Shown piece after piece: positions 16,903 to 25,980 of a stretch of 64,000 nucleotides of DNA. The position numbers were made by a program, and so were the translations under genes. The notes below the pieces were generated by a model. The model was not told where the DNA came from and did not search any database. It saw only the letters and a program-made list of their open reading frames with translations. Source of the stretch: Pacificoceanicola onchidii (GTDB lineage Bacteria; Pseudomonadota; Alphaproteobacteria; Rhodobacterales; Rhodobacteraceae); NCBI RefSeq assembly GCF_004804335.1, contig NZ_SRXY01000005.1, forward strand, positions 186,001-250,000, given 5' to 3'. Numbering within the stretch: the stretch's first letter is position 1; each line of letters opens with the position of its first letter.

Positions 16903-17907
16903 TCATCCGTCGAAGTCGACTTCTTCAACCAAGCGCAGCGCCGCTTCCCGAAGGGCGGCCAGATCCATCAGGTTGGTATCATCGGCCTCGAAGCTGCCCC
17001 AGTTCTTGACCAGATCAATGGCTTCTGATCCGGGCGCGATCGGGTACTCATAGTTCGCCTCGGCATAGACTTCCTGGGCTTTGCCAGTGGTCAGGAACTC
17101 CATCATTTTCAACGCGTTGTCGCGGTTCGGGGCGGAGGCGGTCATGGCAACGCCGGAAATGTTCACATGGGTGCCCGCGTTCTCAAAAGTCGGGAACAAC
17201 ACGTTGACAGAGTTGGCCCAGTCTTGCTGCTCCGTGTCTTCGAGCATCTTGCCCATGTAGTAGGTGTTGCCGAGGCTGATGTCGCATTCCCCGGCCCAGA
17301 TCGCCTTGACCTGCGCCCGGTCGTTGCCCTGCGGTTTGCGGGCGAGATTGCCTTTGACGCCCTGCAGCCAGGTTTTTGCTTCTTCTTCACCGTGATGGTG
17401 GATCACAGCCGCAACCAAGGCCACGGTATAGGGGTGGGTGCCGGACCGGGTGCAGATGCGCCCCTGCCACTTCGGATCGGCGAGGTCTTCATAGGTTGTC
17501 ACTTCCGCAGGATCGACCCTGTCCTTGGAGGCATAGACGATCCGCGCCCGCGTGGTCAGCCCCCACCAGTGACCTTCCGGGTCATGGAAAGCGGCCGGGA
17601 CGTTGGCGCTGAGCGCGGGGCTTTCAACCGGCTGGGTGACGCCCGCTTCGACGGCGGCGGCCAGGCGGGAGATGTCGACCGTGAAGATCAAGTCCGCAGG
17701 GGAGCGGCGGCCTTCCGCCTTGAGACGCTCAACCAAGCCTTTGTTCAGAAAGGCAACATTGACCTTGATGCCGGTTTCTTCGGTGAATGCATCAGTCAGC
17801 GGTTTGAGCAACTCTGGCTGACGGTAGGAGTAAAGATTGACTTCCTGAGCGAGCGCAGGAGCTGCAATCGAGATCGCTGCGAGGGCGGAGGCGAGGCGCA
17901 GAAACAT
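16903..17907 (-). CDS. Ferric-iron ABC transporter substrate-binding protein (FbpA/FutA type)
   Basis: A protein of 334 residues with a signal peptide (about 1-20, ending APALAQ). The periplasmic binding protein fold starts EVNLYSYRQPELLKPL. Paired tyrosines in GNTYYMGKM and a further Tyr in EVYAEANYEYPI fit the iron-coordinating set of FbpA/FutA proteins. It should bind Fe(III) in the periplasm for an ABC importer, but no permease or ATPase gene is adjacent. An AT-rich promoter with a repeated 13-mer suggests metal-dependent control. Confidence 0.92.
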   Translation of the reverse strand: MFLRLASALAAISIAAPALAQEVNLYSYRQPELLKPLTDAFTEETGIKVNVAFLNKGLVERLKAEGRRSPADLIFTVDISRLAAAVEAGVTQPVESPALSANVPAAFHDPEGHWWGLTTRARIVYASKDRVDPAEVTTYEDLADPKWQGRICTRSGTHPYTVALVAAVIHHHGEEEAKTWLQGVKGNLARKPQGNDRAQVKAIWAGECDISLGNTYYMGKMLEDTEQQDWANSVNVLFPTFENAGTHVNISGVAMTASAPNRDNALKMMEFLTTGKAQEVYAEANYEYPIAPGSEAIDLVKNWGSFEADDTNLMDLAALREAALRLVEEVDFDG

Positions 17908-17948
17908 TATGTATCCTTGTGAGTCGTGGTCACGTTTTTGATGCGCCC

Positions 17949-17977
17949 GTTAAAGCTGACAAAAATGATCGGGTCAA
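17949..17977 (-). promoter_or_regulatory. Candidate promoter of the iron-binding protein gene
   Basis: On the minus strand TTGACC (17977-17972) and TTTAAC (17954-17949) are separated by 17 bp, giving a predicted start about 35 bases before the ATG. The spacer contains one of the two GACAAAAAT repeats. Confidence 0.6.
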
Positions 17978-17995
17978 TAGTCGACAAAAATAATC
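17958..17995. promoter_or_regulatory. Direct repeat, possible operator of the iron gene
   Basis: GACAAAAATGATC (17958-17970) and GACAAAAATAATC (17983-17995) differ at one base and are 25 bp apart. They overlap and flank the predicted -35. An iron regulator such as a RirA/IscR- or Irr-type protein is an inference from the gene's function. Confidence 0.45.
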
Positions 17996-18006
17996 ATGTT
18001 ATTGTC

Positions 18007-18810
18007 TCACACTTTTTCCGCCAGCTTGGCGGCATCCCAGAGGCCATCCATTTCTTCCAGATCGCTGTCCTCGGGGGTACGGCCGTCCTTTTTCAGCTCG
18101 GCTTCGATAAACCGGAACCGCCGCGTGAACTTGGCATTGGCGGCGCGCAGGGCCTCTTCGGGATCTATCTGCAGATGCCGCGCGAGATTTGCCATGACAA
18201 AGAGCAGATCGCCGAACTCCTCTGCTGCATGGTCCGGGTCTTTAGCCTCGCGCAGTTCCTGCGCCTCTTCGACGATCTTGTCGATCACCTCATCGGTCGT
18301 GGGCCAGTCAAACCCCACGCGCGCGGCGCGTTTTTGCAGTTTCACTGCGCGCATCAGGGCGGGCAGGCCGAGGGCTACATCGTCAAGCACCCCGCCGCGC
18401 GCCTTTGCCGCCCGCTCTGCGGCTTTGATGGTTTCCCAATCGACGGTCTGTTGTTCGGCAGACTTGTCGCGGCTTTCGCTGCCGAAGACGTGGGGATGGC
18501 GCGCGACCATCTTGTCGCTCATCCCGTCAGCGATTTGATCAAAGCTGAAAAGCCCTTTTTCCTCAGCCATTTGGGCGTGGAATACCGATTGGAACAAAAG
18601 ATCACCCAACTCGCCCTTCAACTCGTTCCAGGCTTCCCTCTCGATGGCGTCGGCCACCTCATAGGCTTCTTCGATGGTGTAGGGGGCGATGGTCGAAAAG
18701 TCCTGCTCGATGTCCCATGGGCACCCTGTTTCAGGATCCCGCAGGGCCCGCATGATGGCCAGCAAACGCGGCATGCCGCCGTTCGGATTGTGGATCAGAT
18801 CATCGCTCAT
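18007..18810 (-). CDS. mazG: Nucleoside triphosphate pyrophosphohydrolase MazG
   Basis: A protein of 267 residues with two MazG repeats: GCPWDIEQDFSTIAPYTIEE with ELGDLLFQSVFHAQ (N-terminal), and VIDKIVEEAQELRE with EEFGDLLFVMANLARH (C-terminal). The EExxE and ExxD metal motifs are present in both. It hydrolyses NTPs to NMP and pyrophosphate and helps clear abnormal nucleotides. AAGGAG is correctly placed before the ATG. It lies upstream of and co-directional with the iron-binding gene, but that gene has its own promoter. Confidence 0.95.
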   Translation of the reverse strand: MSDDLIHNPNGGMPRLLAIMRALRDPETGCPWDIEQDFSTIAPYTIEEAYEVADAIEREAWNELKGELGDLLFQSVFHAQMAEEKGLFSFDQIADGMSDKMVARHPHVFGSESRDKSAEQQTVDWETIKAAERAAKARGGVLDDVALGLPALMRAVKLQKRAARVGFDWPTTDEVIDKIVEEAQELREAKDPDHAAEEFGDLLFVMANLARHLQIDPEEALRAANAKFTRRFRFIEAELKKDGRTPEDSDLEEMDGLWDAAKLAEKV

Positions 18811-19086
18811 CGCCGGTCTCCTTCCGCGTCGGTGACACAGGCTTGCGGCATCCGGGCTTCAGAGTCCAGCGCGGCGTCGAGAATCCTGAAAGGTCGCTAA
18901 AAATGAGCGACTTACAGGCATTTCTTTGCGCTTCACATTGAGATTAACAATATGGCTGAAATATCTGAAGATCGCACCGCAACTGCAGGGATTGACGCGA
19001 AAAGAGTGTTAACGCACCAAATTTTCGATCACATCGCTTTCCATTTCCGGCGGACAGGTGCAGGCTGCCCGCGAAAGGATCCCTCA

Positions 19087-20250
19087 ATGCCCGTTCACAA
19101 TTCCATCGCCGACATGGCCGAGACACTCAAGGAGTGGCGGCGGTATATTCATCAGAACCCGGAGCTTGGTCTGGAGTGCCACCAGACCGCCGCGTTTGTT
19201 GTCGAAAAGCTGAAGTCCTTTGGGATTTCTGAGATTTACACCGGAATTGCCACATCGGGTGTTGTTGCCATCATCGATGGTCAGGGGCCGGGGCGGACGA
19301 TCGGCCTCAGGGCGGACATGGACGCGCTGCCGATGGACGATCTGTCTGGCTCGCCCCATGCCAGCCAGGTGCCCGGCGTCGCCCATACCTGCGGTCATGA
19401 TGGCCATACAACCATGCTGCTCGGCGCGGCGAGGTATCTTGCGGAGACACGGAAATTTTCCGGCAAGGTCGCGCTGATCTTCCAGCCTGCCGAAGAAGCC
19501 GAAGGCGGCGGGCGCATCATGGTCGAAGAGGGCATGATGGAGCGGTTCGGCATTGACGAGGTCTATGGCATCCACAACGCGCCCGGCGGCGAGGAAGGTC
19601 ATATTCACACCGCGCCGGGCCCGCTGATGGCCGGGGTCGACACCTTCTATATCGACGTGCAGGGCGTTGGCGGCCATGGTGCCATGCCATATCAGGCCAA
19701 GGATCCGGTGATGGCGGCGGTTGCGATTGTTCAGGCGCTTCAGACGATTGTATCCAGAAATATCAATGCCTTGGATGCGCTGGTCATCACGGTGACGCAG
19801 ATTCACGCAGAGGGTGGGACCAACATCATTCCCGATACGGCGCAGATTGTCGGGACCTTGCGGTATTTCGACAAGGCGGTGCAGGCGACCGCGCGCGAGC
19901 GCATGGCGGAAGTGGTGGAATTTGCGCCCAAGGCCTTTGGGCAGAGCGCAACGCTGACCTACGAAGAGGGCTATCCGCCGACGGTCAACCACGCGGAGCA
20001 GGCGGCGTTTGCCGCGGAGATTGCACGGGACGTGGTGGGTGCGGAAAAGGTCGAGGAGAACTGCGAGCCGATCATGGCCGCAGAGGATTTTTCCTACATG
20101 TTGGAGGCGCGCCCCGGGGCCTATCTTTTCCTCGGGCAGGGCGACACGCCGGTTTGCCACCATCCCAAATACGATTTCAACGATGAGATCGCCCCGATTG
20201 GCGCGTCCTTCTTCGCCACCTTGGTGGAGCGGGCGCTCCCGTTGAAATAG
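19087..20250 (+). CDS. M20D family amidohydrolase (hippurate hydrolase-like)
   Basis: A protein of 387 residues from the ATG at 19087 (MPVHNSIADMAETL), chosen because AAAGGA sits seven bases upstream; the frame runs 45 codons further back in non-family sequence. Zinc-peptidase motifs are GLRADMDALPM, HTCGHDGHTTML, PAEEAEGGGRIM and a late His in the C-terminal CHHPKYDF. The dimerisation domain starts near GPLMAGVDTFYIDVQG. It cleaves an N-acyl or amidino-acid amide; the exact substrate is not readable. Agmatinase follows 9 bp downstream, suggesting a shared role in catabolism of guanidino or acyl amino compounds. Confidence 0.92.
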   Translation: MPVHNSIADMAETLKEWRRYIHQNPELGLECHQTAAFVVEKLKSFGISEIYTGIATSGVVAIIDGQGPGRTIGLRADMDALPMDDLSGSPHASQVPGVAHTCGHDGHTTMLLGAARYLAETRKFSGKVALIFQPAEEAEGGGRIMVEEGMMERFGIDEVYGIHNAPGGEEGHIHTAPGPLMAGVDTFYIDVQGVGGHGAMPYQAKDPVMAAVAIVQALQTIVSRNINALDALVITVTQIHAEGGTNIIPDTAQIVGTLRYFDKAVQATARERMAEVVEFAPKAFGQSATLTYEEGYPPTVNHAEQAAFAAEIARDVVGAEKVEENCEPIMAAEDFSYMLEARPGAYLFLGQGDTPVCHHPKYDFNDEIAPIGASFFATLVERALPLK

Positions 20251-20259
20251 GAGGCAGGC

Positions 20260-21231
20260 ATGGCGCTTGAAGACGCAAAAGAGCAGATAGATCATGCGTT
20301 TACCCGCGATGATCTTAAGGGATCGTCGTTTGAGAATGTCTTTGCCGGCGCGCCGTCTTTTCTGCGGAGGCGCTACACCAAGGACCTGAGCGCGGCGGAT
20401 ATCGCCATCACCGGGTTGCCGTTTGATCAGGCTGTGACCAACCGGCCCGGCACGCGGCTTGGCCCGCGCTCGATCCGCGAGGCGTCGCTCTTGCAGCCTT
20501 GTGATGCGCCTTATGGTTGGGGCTATGACGTGCTGAGCGAATTTGCCATCGCGGATTACGGCGATATGGCGTTTGACTATGCCATGCCCTCGGAGGTGCC
20601 GGAACGGATCCGGGCGCATGTGGGCGGGATTCTGGCCACGGACACGGGTTGCATCGCGCTTGGCGGGGATCATTCCGTGACGCTGGGTTGCTTGCGGGCC
20701 CATGCGGAAAAACACGGGGCCCTCAGTGTGATACAGTTCGATGCGCACACGGACACATGGGCAGATGACGATTTCTCCCGCGTCGATCACGGCACCTTCA
20801 TGTACAAGGCCGCGAAGGAAGGCACGGTGGTGGCGGAGCGCTCTGTTCAGATCGGCATCCGCACGGACAACCCGGACACCATGGGCTTTCACATCATCGA
20901 CGCGCCCGCCTGTCATCGCGGCACGCCGGAGGCGGTGATTGATCAGGCGAAGGCCGTTGTGGGGGATCATCCGGTCTATGTCACCTTTGACATTGACGCA
21001 TTGGACCCGGCTTTTGCGCCCGGCACCGGCACGCCGGTAAGCGGCGGGCTGGCGAGTTGGCAGGCGCTGCATATGCTCAGGGCGCTCAAGGGGATCAACC
21101 TTGTTGGCGGGGATGTTGTCGAGGTCTCGCCGCCCTTCGATCACGCAGGCATGACGGCGACGGCGGCGGCGCATGTGGCAACAGAACTCCTGTGCCTGTG
21201 GGGCTGGACCCGGCGATCGGCGGAAAATTGA
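20260..21231 (+). CDS. speB: Agmatinase (ureohydrolase family)
   Basis: A protein of 323 residues with the binuclear manganese motifs GGDHSVT, FDAHTD and TFDIDALDPAFAPGTGTP. The N-terminal region SFLRRRYTKDLSAADIAI and RPGTRLGPRSIREAS are typical of the agmatinase branch. Expected reaction: agmatine to putrescine and urea. GGAGGCAGGC precedes the ATG, 9 bp after the amidohydrolase. A guanidinopropionase or guanidinobutyrase specificity cannot be excluded. Confidence 0.92.
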   Translation: MALEDAKEQIDHAFTRDDLKGSSFENVFAGAPSFLRRRYTKDLSAADIAITGLPFDQAVTNRPGTRLGPRSIREASLLQPCDAPYGWGYDVLSEFAIADYGDMAFDYAMPSEVPERIRAHVGGILATDTGCIALGGDHSVTLGCLRAHAEKHGALSVIQFDAHTDTWADDDFSRVDHGTFMYKAAKEGTVVAERSVQIGIRTDNPDTMGFHIIDAPACHRGTPEAVIDQAKAVVGDHPVYVTFDIDALDPAFAPGTGTPVSGGLASWQALHMLRALKGINLVGGDVVEVSPPFDHAGMTATAAAHVATELLCLWGWTRRSAEN

Positions 21232-21346
21232 CGCCTCCAAGGGTCAGATCGGCGGCTTTGTGTCAATTCGGCGCGAGGCCCTTTCAGAATCGCGCGGCGG
21301 CGTGTCATGCCTCAGGAGGGGATGACACGGCTTTCGGAGCAAATCT

Positions 21347-21766
21347 TTGCGCATGATCTTCTTTGTGGTCCTTTTTGCATGTCTGGCCATTCTGGCCTGG
21401 ATTCGCCTTGCCCCGTCTGACCCGGCGGTTTGGCATGTGGACCCGATGGTGACCGCTGATCAGGATCTGACAGACGGTGTGCGGCGGCGGATCGCAGCGG
21501 AGGAGGGCCGTTTTGCCGCCCTGGATGCGCTGATCCGTGCCACGCCGCGCACCGAAGTGCTGGCAGGCAGCGTTGCGGATGGGCGTGTGACATATGTCAC
21601 GCGGAGCCAATGGATGGGCTTTCCCGATTACACCACCGTTCAGCAGGTGGGCGGCCAGATCGAGATTTTCGGACGGCTGCGCTTTGGGACCTCGGACATC
21701 GGGGTGAACCGCAAACGGGTGGACGGCTGGCTTGCCGCGTTGCGCGCCGAAGGCGCAGAGGGTTGA
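21347..21766 (+). CDS. DUF1499-like small membrane-anchored protein
   Basis: About 139 residues. A single N-terminal hydrophobic segment (MIFFVVLFACLAILAWI) is followed by a soluble domain with WHVDPMV, YVTRSQWMGFPDYTTVQ, and IFGRLRFGTSDIGVNRKRVD near the C-terminus, the pattern of DUF1499 proteins. Function is unknown. A TTG at 21347 has GGAG seven bases upstream; the in-frame ATG at 21353 is the alternative and differs by two residues. It lies 115 bp after agmatinase and 31 bp before prfA. Confidence 0.75.
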   Translation: MRMIFFVVLFACLAILAWIRLAPSDPAVWHVDPMVTADQDLTDGVRRRIAAEEGRFAALDALIRATPRTEVLAGSVADGRVTYVTRSQWMGFPDYTTVQQVGGQIEIFGRLRFGTSDIGVNRKRVDGWLAALRAEGAEG

Positions 21767-21797
21767 CGACGCGGGATTTTAGGGCAATGCACGCCGC

Positions 21798-22847
21798 ATG
21801 ATCCCGAACGAACGCCTAGCGCAGATCAAGGAACGACTGGAATACGTCGAAGCCCGCATGAGTGCGGGGGATGGCGATATTGCCGAACTGGGCCGCGAAT
21901 ATGCGGAGCTGCGCCCGGTTGTGACCCAGATCGAAGAGTATGAGACGCTGATCGCCGATCTGGCGGAGGCCGAATCCATGCTGGCCGATCCGGAAATGAA
22001 GGAACTGGCCGAAGAGGAACTGCCGGCGCTGCGCGCGCGTCTTCCGGAGGTGGAGCGGGCGGTGCAGCTGTCCTTGCTGCCGAAGGATGCGGCGGACGCC
22101 CGTCCGGCGGTTCTGGAGATTCGACCCGGCACGGGCGGCGATGAAGCCGCGCTGTTTGCCGGAGATCTGGCGCGTATGTACCAGCGCTACGCCGAGGCGC
22201 GCGGCTGGCAGTGGGAAGTGATCGAAGAGCAGGGCAGCGATCTGGGCGGACTCAAGGAGCTTGTGGCGCGCATCGCGGGCGAGGGGGTCTTTGCCCGGAT
22301 GAAATTCGAAAGCGGCGTGCACCGGGTCCAGCGGGTGCCGGAGACGGAAAGCGGCGGGCGTATTCACACCTCGGCCGCGACCGTGGCGGTGCTGCCCGAA
22401 GCGCAGGACGTGGACATCGAGATCAGCCCGAATGACATTCGCATCGACACCATGCGCTCGTCGGGCGCGGGCGGGCAGCACGTGAACACCACGGATTCGG
22501 CGGTGCGGATCACGCATATTCCGTCGGGGATCGTGGTTACGTCTTCGGAAAAATCCCAACACCGCAACCGCGAGATTGCCATGCAGGTCCTGCGTGCACG
22601 GCTTTATGATGCGGAGCGGCAGAAAATCGACAATGAGCGGGCGTCTGACCGGAAATCCCAGGTTGGGTCAGGGGATCGTTCGGAGCGCATCCGCACCTAC
22701 AACTTCCCGCAGGGGCGCATGACGGATCACCGCATTGGACTGACGCTGTATCGGCTGGATCAGATCGTGCAGGGGGATCTCGACGAGATTATCGATGCGC
22801 TGATCTCCGAGCATCAGGCGGCGCAGCTGGCCGAAATGGAGAGCTGA
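21798..22847 (+). CDS. prfA: Peptide chain release factor 1
   Basis: A protein of 349 residues with the catalytic GGQ in [17 protein letters not shown] (about residue 224) and the N-terminal coiled domain starting [20 protein letters not shown]. It recognises UAA and UAG and releases the nascent chain. The methyltransferase PrmC that modifies the GGQ glutamine is encoded directly downstream, the common arrangement. A double palindrome sits in the gap. Confidence 0.97.
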   Translation: MIPNERLAQIKERLEYVEARMSAGDGDIAELGREYAELRPVVTQIEEYETLIADLAEAESMLADPEMKELAEEELPALRARLPEVERAVQLSLLPKDAADARPAVLEIRPGTGGDEAALFAGDLARMYQRYAEARGWQWEVIEEQGSDLGGLKELVARIAGEGVFARMKFESGVHRVQRVPETESGGRIHTSAATVAVLPEAQDVDIEISPNDIRIDTMRSSGAGGQHVNTTDSAVRITHIPSGIVVTSSEKSQHRNREIAMQVLRARLYDAERQKIDNERASDRKSQVGSGDRSERIRTYNFPQGRMTDHRIGLTLYRLDQIVQGDLDEIIDALISEHQAAQLAEMES

Positions 22848-22861
22848 CGTGGGGGTCTGGC

Positions 22862-22907
22862 GCAAATTCCATGGATGGAATTTGCAAGTTCCATCCATGG
22901 AACTTGC
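22862..22907. repeat. 46-nt double palindrome in the prfA-prmC gap
   Basis: Two perfect 11-bp inverted repeats share a central GC: GCAAATTCCAT-GG-ATGGAATTTGC (22862-22885) would exceed a short motif if written whole, so the arms are GCAAATTCCAT and complement. The second (22884-22907) has arms GCAAGTTCCAT and complement with loop CC. Length and layout equal those at 13256-13301 although the stems differ. Confidence 0.85.
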
Positions 22908-22934
22908 GCCCGCCTGTGGCCGAGGGCTGCGCTG

Positions 22935-23783
22935 ATGCGGGGCTCCGAGCTTGTGGCGCGCGGCACGGCGACGCTTAACGCGGCCGGTGTGCCGGATGCG
23001 GGCCGTGATGCGCGGCGGCTTCTGGCGCATGTGCTCAAGGTGCCGCCGGGGCGGCTGACGCTGTTTCTGCCCGAGCCGGTGGAGCCGGATCTCGAAGTGG
23101 TTTTCAACGTGATGATCGAACGCCGCGCCGAGCGGGTGCCGGTCAGCCATCTGACGGGGCGACGGCAGTTCTATGGGCGCGAATGGCTGGTCACACCTGA
23201 GGTACTTGACCCGCGGCCCGAGACCGAAACGCTAATCGAAGCTGCCCTCGCTGAGCCGTTCGCCGCCGTCTTGGACCTTGGCACCGGGTCAGGCTGTATC
23301 CTGCTGACGCTGCTGGCAGAGCGGGAGGGGGCCGTGGGTGTGGGCACGGATCTGAGCGAAGCCGCGCTCAATGTCGCCTTCTGGAACCGCAATGCGCTGA
23401 AGCTGGAGGGGCGTGCCGATCTGCGTCAGGGCAGCTGGCTCGGCCCGCTGGACGCGGCCGATACGTTCGATCTGATCGTCTCTAACCCGCCCTATATTGC
23501 GCGCCATGAGATGGCCGATCTCGCCCCCGAGGTACGCGATCACGAGCCGCGTATGGCGCTGACCGACGAGGCCGACGGGTTGAACGCCTACCGCGCCATT
23601 TGCTCGGGCGCGCCGCGTCATCTGGAACCCGGTGGCCGGCTGATGGTGGAAATTGGCCCTACGCAGGGAGCGGATGTGGCGGCGTTGATGGCCGGGGCGG
23701 GCTTGCGGGGAATCACCGTCGTGCCCGATCTCGATGGCCGCGACCGCGTTGTTCTTGGCACGCTTGGCGGGAAAACCGGCTGA
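22935..23783 (+). CDS. prmC: Release factor glutamine N5-methyltransferase
   Basis: A protein of 282 residues from the ATG at 22935 (MRGSELVARGTATL), with GAGGG about ten bases upstream. An in-frame ATG at 22875 lies inside the double palindrome and is rejected. The SAM-binding motif VLDLGTGSGCILLTLL and the catalytic NPPY in FDLIVSNPPYIARHEM are clear, as is the N-terminal helical substrate domain with HLTGRRQFYGREW. It methylates the GGQ glutamine of RF1 and RF2. Confidence 0.95.
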   Translation: MRGSELVARGTATLNAAGVPDAGRDARRLLAHVLKVPPGRLTLFLPEPVEPDLEVVFNVMIERRAERVPVSHLTGRRQFYGREWLVTPEVLDPRPETETLIEAALAEPFAAVLDLGTGSGCILLTLLAEREGAVGVGTDLSEAALNVAFWNRNALKLEGRADLRQGSWLGPLDAADTFDLIVSNPPYIARHEMADLAPEVRDHEPRMALTDEADGLNAYRAICSGAPRHLEPGGRLMVEIGPTQGADVAALMAGAGLRGITVVPDLDGRDRVVLGTLGGKTG

Positions 23784-23992
23784 TTTCCGCGTCAAATCGT
23801 CGATATATCGCCATTTCTTCTTGCTCCGCGCGCGGCTTCCATGTTTAGAACACTATGTCGAGTGGCTGAACTGCCCCGCGCGGACCGGCCCGACGCCAAG
23901 CCAACATTCAGGTGACCCAAAACGCATCAGGCGCAGGACGCGCCGCACCGGTCACAGAACAGTCCCTAAAGCAGACTGGATAGTACAAAATT

Positions 23993-24706
23993 ATGCGATC
24001 CTCCAAATCCCGCTCGCGGAACAAGAACAACCGCAACCGCAACAACAATTCGCTGGGCAATGTCGTCAACCGCGTGTTTGACAGCAACGGCCCCGAAGGC
24101 AAGGTGCGCGGCACTCCGCAGCAGATCATTGATAAATATAATCAGCTCGCCCGCGATTCCGCGCTTGGCAACGACCGTGTGGCGACAGAAAACTTTCAGC
24201 AGCACGCAGAGCACTATCTCCGCCTTCTGAGCGCCGCTCAGAAAGAGCAGGAAGCCAAGCGCGAGCAGCAGGAGCGAGAAAACCGCGAACGCCAGGCGCA
24301 GCGCGACCGTGAGCGCGCAGAGCGCGACGCGGCACGGGCGCAGCGCGAAGGGGAAGCCGGGGAGGCGCAGCCGCAGCAGCAGGGTGAGCCGGAAGCCGCC
24401 GAGCGCCCGCAGCGCAAGCCGCGCCGGAATGAGCAGCCCGCGGGCACCGGGGATCAGCCCGATGTGATCGACGTCAAGGCTGATGACGATGGCCCGGGTC
24501 TGGTCGAGACACCGGAATCGAAAGCGCAGGCAGCCCCGGAGGCTGAGGCCCCGGCGGAAGCAGTCGAAGAAAAGCCCAAGCCGAAAAAGCCCCGCGCGCC
24601 GCGCAAACCGCGCGCCAAGAAGCCCGCGCCGGAAGCTGAGGCTGAGGCGGCTCCTGCGGAGGAGAAAGCGCCGAAGGCGGAGACCCCGCCGGACGCGGCT
24701 GAATAA
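23993..24706 (+). CDS. DUF4167 domain protein with low-complexity tail
   Basis: A protein of 237 residues. The N-terminal 80 residues match the alphaproteobacterial DUF4167 pattern: KNNRNRNNNSLGNVV, FDSNGPEGKVRGTPQQIIDK, and NFQQHAEHYLRLL. The remainder is low complexity: a Glu/Arg/Gln-rich segment likely to be helical, then Ala/Pro/Lys/Glu repeats with KPRAPRKPRAKKP. The basic, Asn-rich start suggests nucleic-acid binding, which is inference. It follows prmC by 209 bp and has its own strong terminator. Confidence 0.88.
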   Translation: MRSSKSRSRNKNNRNRNNNSLGNVVNRVFDSNGPEGKVRGTPQQIIDKYNQLARDSALGNDRVATENFQQHAEHYLRLLSAAQKEQEAKREQQERENRERQAQRDRERAERDAARAQREGEAGEAQPQQQGEPEAAERPQRKPRRNEQPAGTGDQPDVIDVKADDDGPGLVETPESKAQAAPEAEAPAEAVEEKPKPKKPRAPRKPRAKKPAPEAEAEAAPAEEKAPKAETPPDAAE

Positions 24707-24719
24707 ATCAGATCAAGGG

Positions 24720-24747
24720 AACCCGGGCCAGGCGCCCGGGTTTTTTA
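24720..24747 (+). terminator. Rho-independent terminator of the DUF4167 gene
   Basis: AACCCGGG pairs with CCCGGGTT around CCAGGCG, followed by T6. It touches the convergent rsmA stop. Confidence 0.9.
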
Positions 24748-25590
24748 TGTAGCGGAGGCGAGGCTGCGGGCGAGCGCGCAGAACCCTTCGAGCGGCACCT
24801 GTTCGGCGCGTTCCGTGGGTTTGATCCCGGCGGCGATCAGGTGGTCTTCGATGTCCGGCGAGAGGGATTTCAGTCCGGACCGCAGCATCTTGCGACGTTG
24901 GTTGAAGGCGGCGGCGACAACCCGTTCGAGCGTGGCTGCGTCCGCTTCAAAGCGCGGTGCGGGCAGGGCCGTCAGGTGCACCACCGCGCTGGAGACCTTG
25001 GGCGGAGGGGTGAAGGCCTCGGGCGGCAGATGCAGGGCGATGCGCGGCTCCGCGCGCCATTGCGAGAGAATCGCGAGGCGTCCGTAGGCTTTGGAGCCGG
25101 GCTGCGCGGTGATGCGTTCGGCCACTTCTTTCTGGAACATCAGCGTCAGAGAAGACCAGAAGGGCGGCCACTCTTTGGGCGTCAGCCAGCGCACAAGCAG
25201 TTCGGTGCCGACGTTGTAGGGCAGGTTGGCGCAGATCGCGATGGGCGGGGTGAGGTGCCGAAGCGGATCGATCTTGAGCGCGTCGCCTTCGATCACCTCA
25301 AGTTTGCCCGGATATTGCGCGGCGATCTCGGCCAGAGCAGGCAGGCAGCGCGAGTCTTTTTCGATGGCGAGCACCTTGCGCGCGCCTTCGGCCAGAAGCC
25401 CGCGTGTGAGGCCACCGGGGCCGGGGCCGACCTCGATCACGTCTGTCTGGGACAGATCGCCCGCGATGCGCGCGATGCGGGCGGTCAGGTTGAGATCGAG
25501 AAGGAAGTTCTGGCCGAGGTTCTTCTTGGCACGCAGATCATGGGTGGCGATGACCTCGCGCAGGGGCGGCAGTCCGTCGATGGCGCTCAT
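24745..25590 (-). CDS. rsmA: 16S rRNA (adenine1518/1519-N6,N6)-dimethyltransferase
   Basis: A protein of 281 residues beginning [20 protein letters not shown]. The KsgA signatures are [31 protein letters not shown] and the catalytic NLPY in [18 protein letters not shown]. It dimethylates two adenines in the 3'-terminal helix of 16S rRNA. AAGGAA precedes the ATG. It is the last gene of an operon after the aminotransferase, lyase and TfoX-like genes, 60 bp from the last of these. Confidence 0.96.
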   Translation of the reverse strand: MSAIDGLPPLREVIATHDLRAKKNLGQNFLLDLNLTARIARIAGDLSQTDVIEVGPGPGGLTRGLLAEGARKVLAIEKDSRCLPALAEIAAQYPGKLEVIEGDALKIDPLRHLTPPIAICANLPYNVGTELLVRWLTPKEWPPFWSSLTLMFQKEVAERITAQPGSKAYGRLAILSQWRAEPRIALHLPPEAFTPPPKVSSAVVHLTALPAPRFEADAATLERVVAAAFNQRRKMLRSGLKSLSPDIEDHLIAAGIKPTERAEQVPLEGFCALARSLASAT

Positions 25591-25650
25591 GATAGGCTTC
25601 CTTGTGCTCCGTTGGCCGGGGGTACCGCAGGCGCGCAGAAATGGCCAGCC

Positions 25651-25980
25651 TCAGCGGCGCTCGCCGGTGCCGATCTCGTCAAGGATGCGCTCGATGCCGG
25701 GCGGGGCCTTGGGGGTGGTTTCCGCCTTGAGCGCGTCGAACTGAACGCGCAGCGCGTCTTTTTCCTTGCCCTTGCAATCGTTCCAGGGCCGCCCCTGAAG
25801 ACCCATGTGCAGCACGTAGTAGCCGATGAAATGCGGCCGCGTGCCGTGGGCGAGCAGGCGGCGGTAGGCCTCATGCGCGCCGAGTTCGCGCAGGGTTTCC
25901 GCATCCGGAATGCCTGCGCGGCGGCACTCCTGTTCCACGGCAGGGCCGAGGTTGCGGATGGAGGAAACCGGCGTGCTCAT
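25651..25980 (-). CDS. TfoX C-terminal domain protein
   Basis: A protein of 109 residues. Its core, SSIRNLGPAVEQECRRAGIP with LRELGAHEAYRRLL and YYVLHMGLQGRPWND, is the helix-hairpin-type C-terminal domain of TfoX/Sxy competence regulators; the N-terminal TfoX domain is absent. Free-standing TfoX-C proteins are widespread and not proven to act in competence. Its ATG overlaps the lyase stop (ATGA), so it is translated from the same mRNA as the aminotransferase and lyase. It lies about 2.3 kb upstream of the GTA on the opposite strand. Confidence 0.82.
   Translation of the reverse strand: MSTPVSSIRNLGPAVEQECRRAGIPDAETLRELGAHEAYRRLLAHGTRPHFIGYYVLHMGLQGRPWNDCKGKEKDALRVQFDALKAETTPKAPPGIERILDEIGTGERR

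Noticed and set aside
19084-21240. A 718-codon minus-strand frame opposite the amidohydrolase and agmatinase genes
   Set aside because: Same reasoning: high-GC shadow frame with random-looking basic sequence.
21307-21414. Short frame with an excellent AGGAGGGG site before the ATG at 21322, within an 8-bp inverted repeat (21301-21329)
   Set aside because: It overlaps the DUF1499-like gene out of frame and the peptide has no recognisable features; the ribosome-site match may be chance. An upstream regulatory peptide is possible but unsupported.
22875-22934. Extended N-terminus for prmC
   Set aside because: The added residues would be encoded by the double palindrome, and the family start fits 22935.
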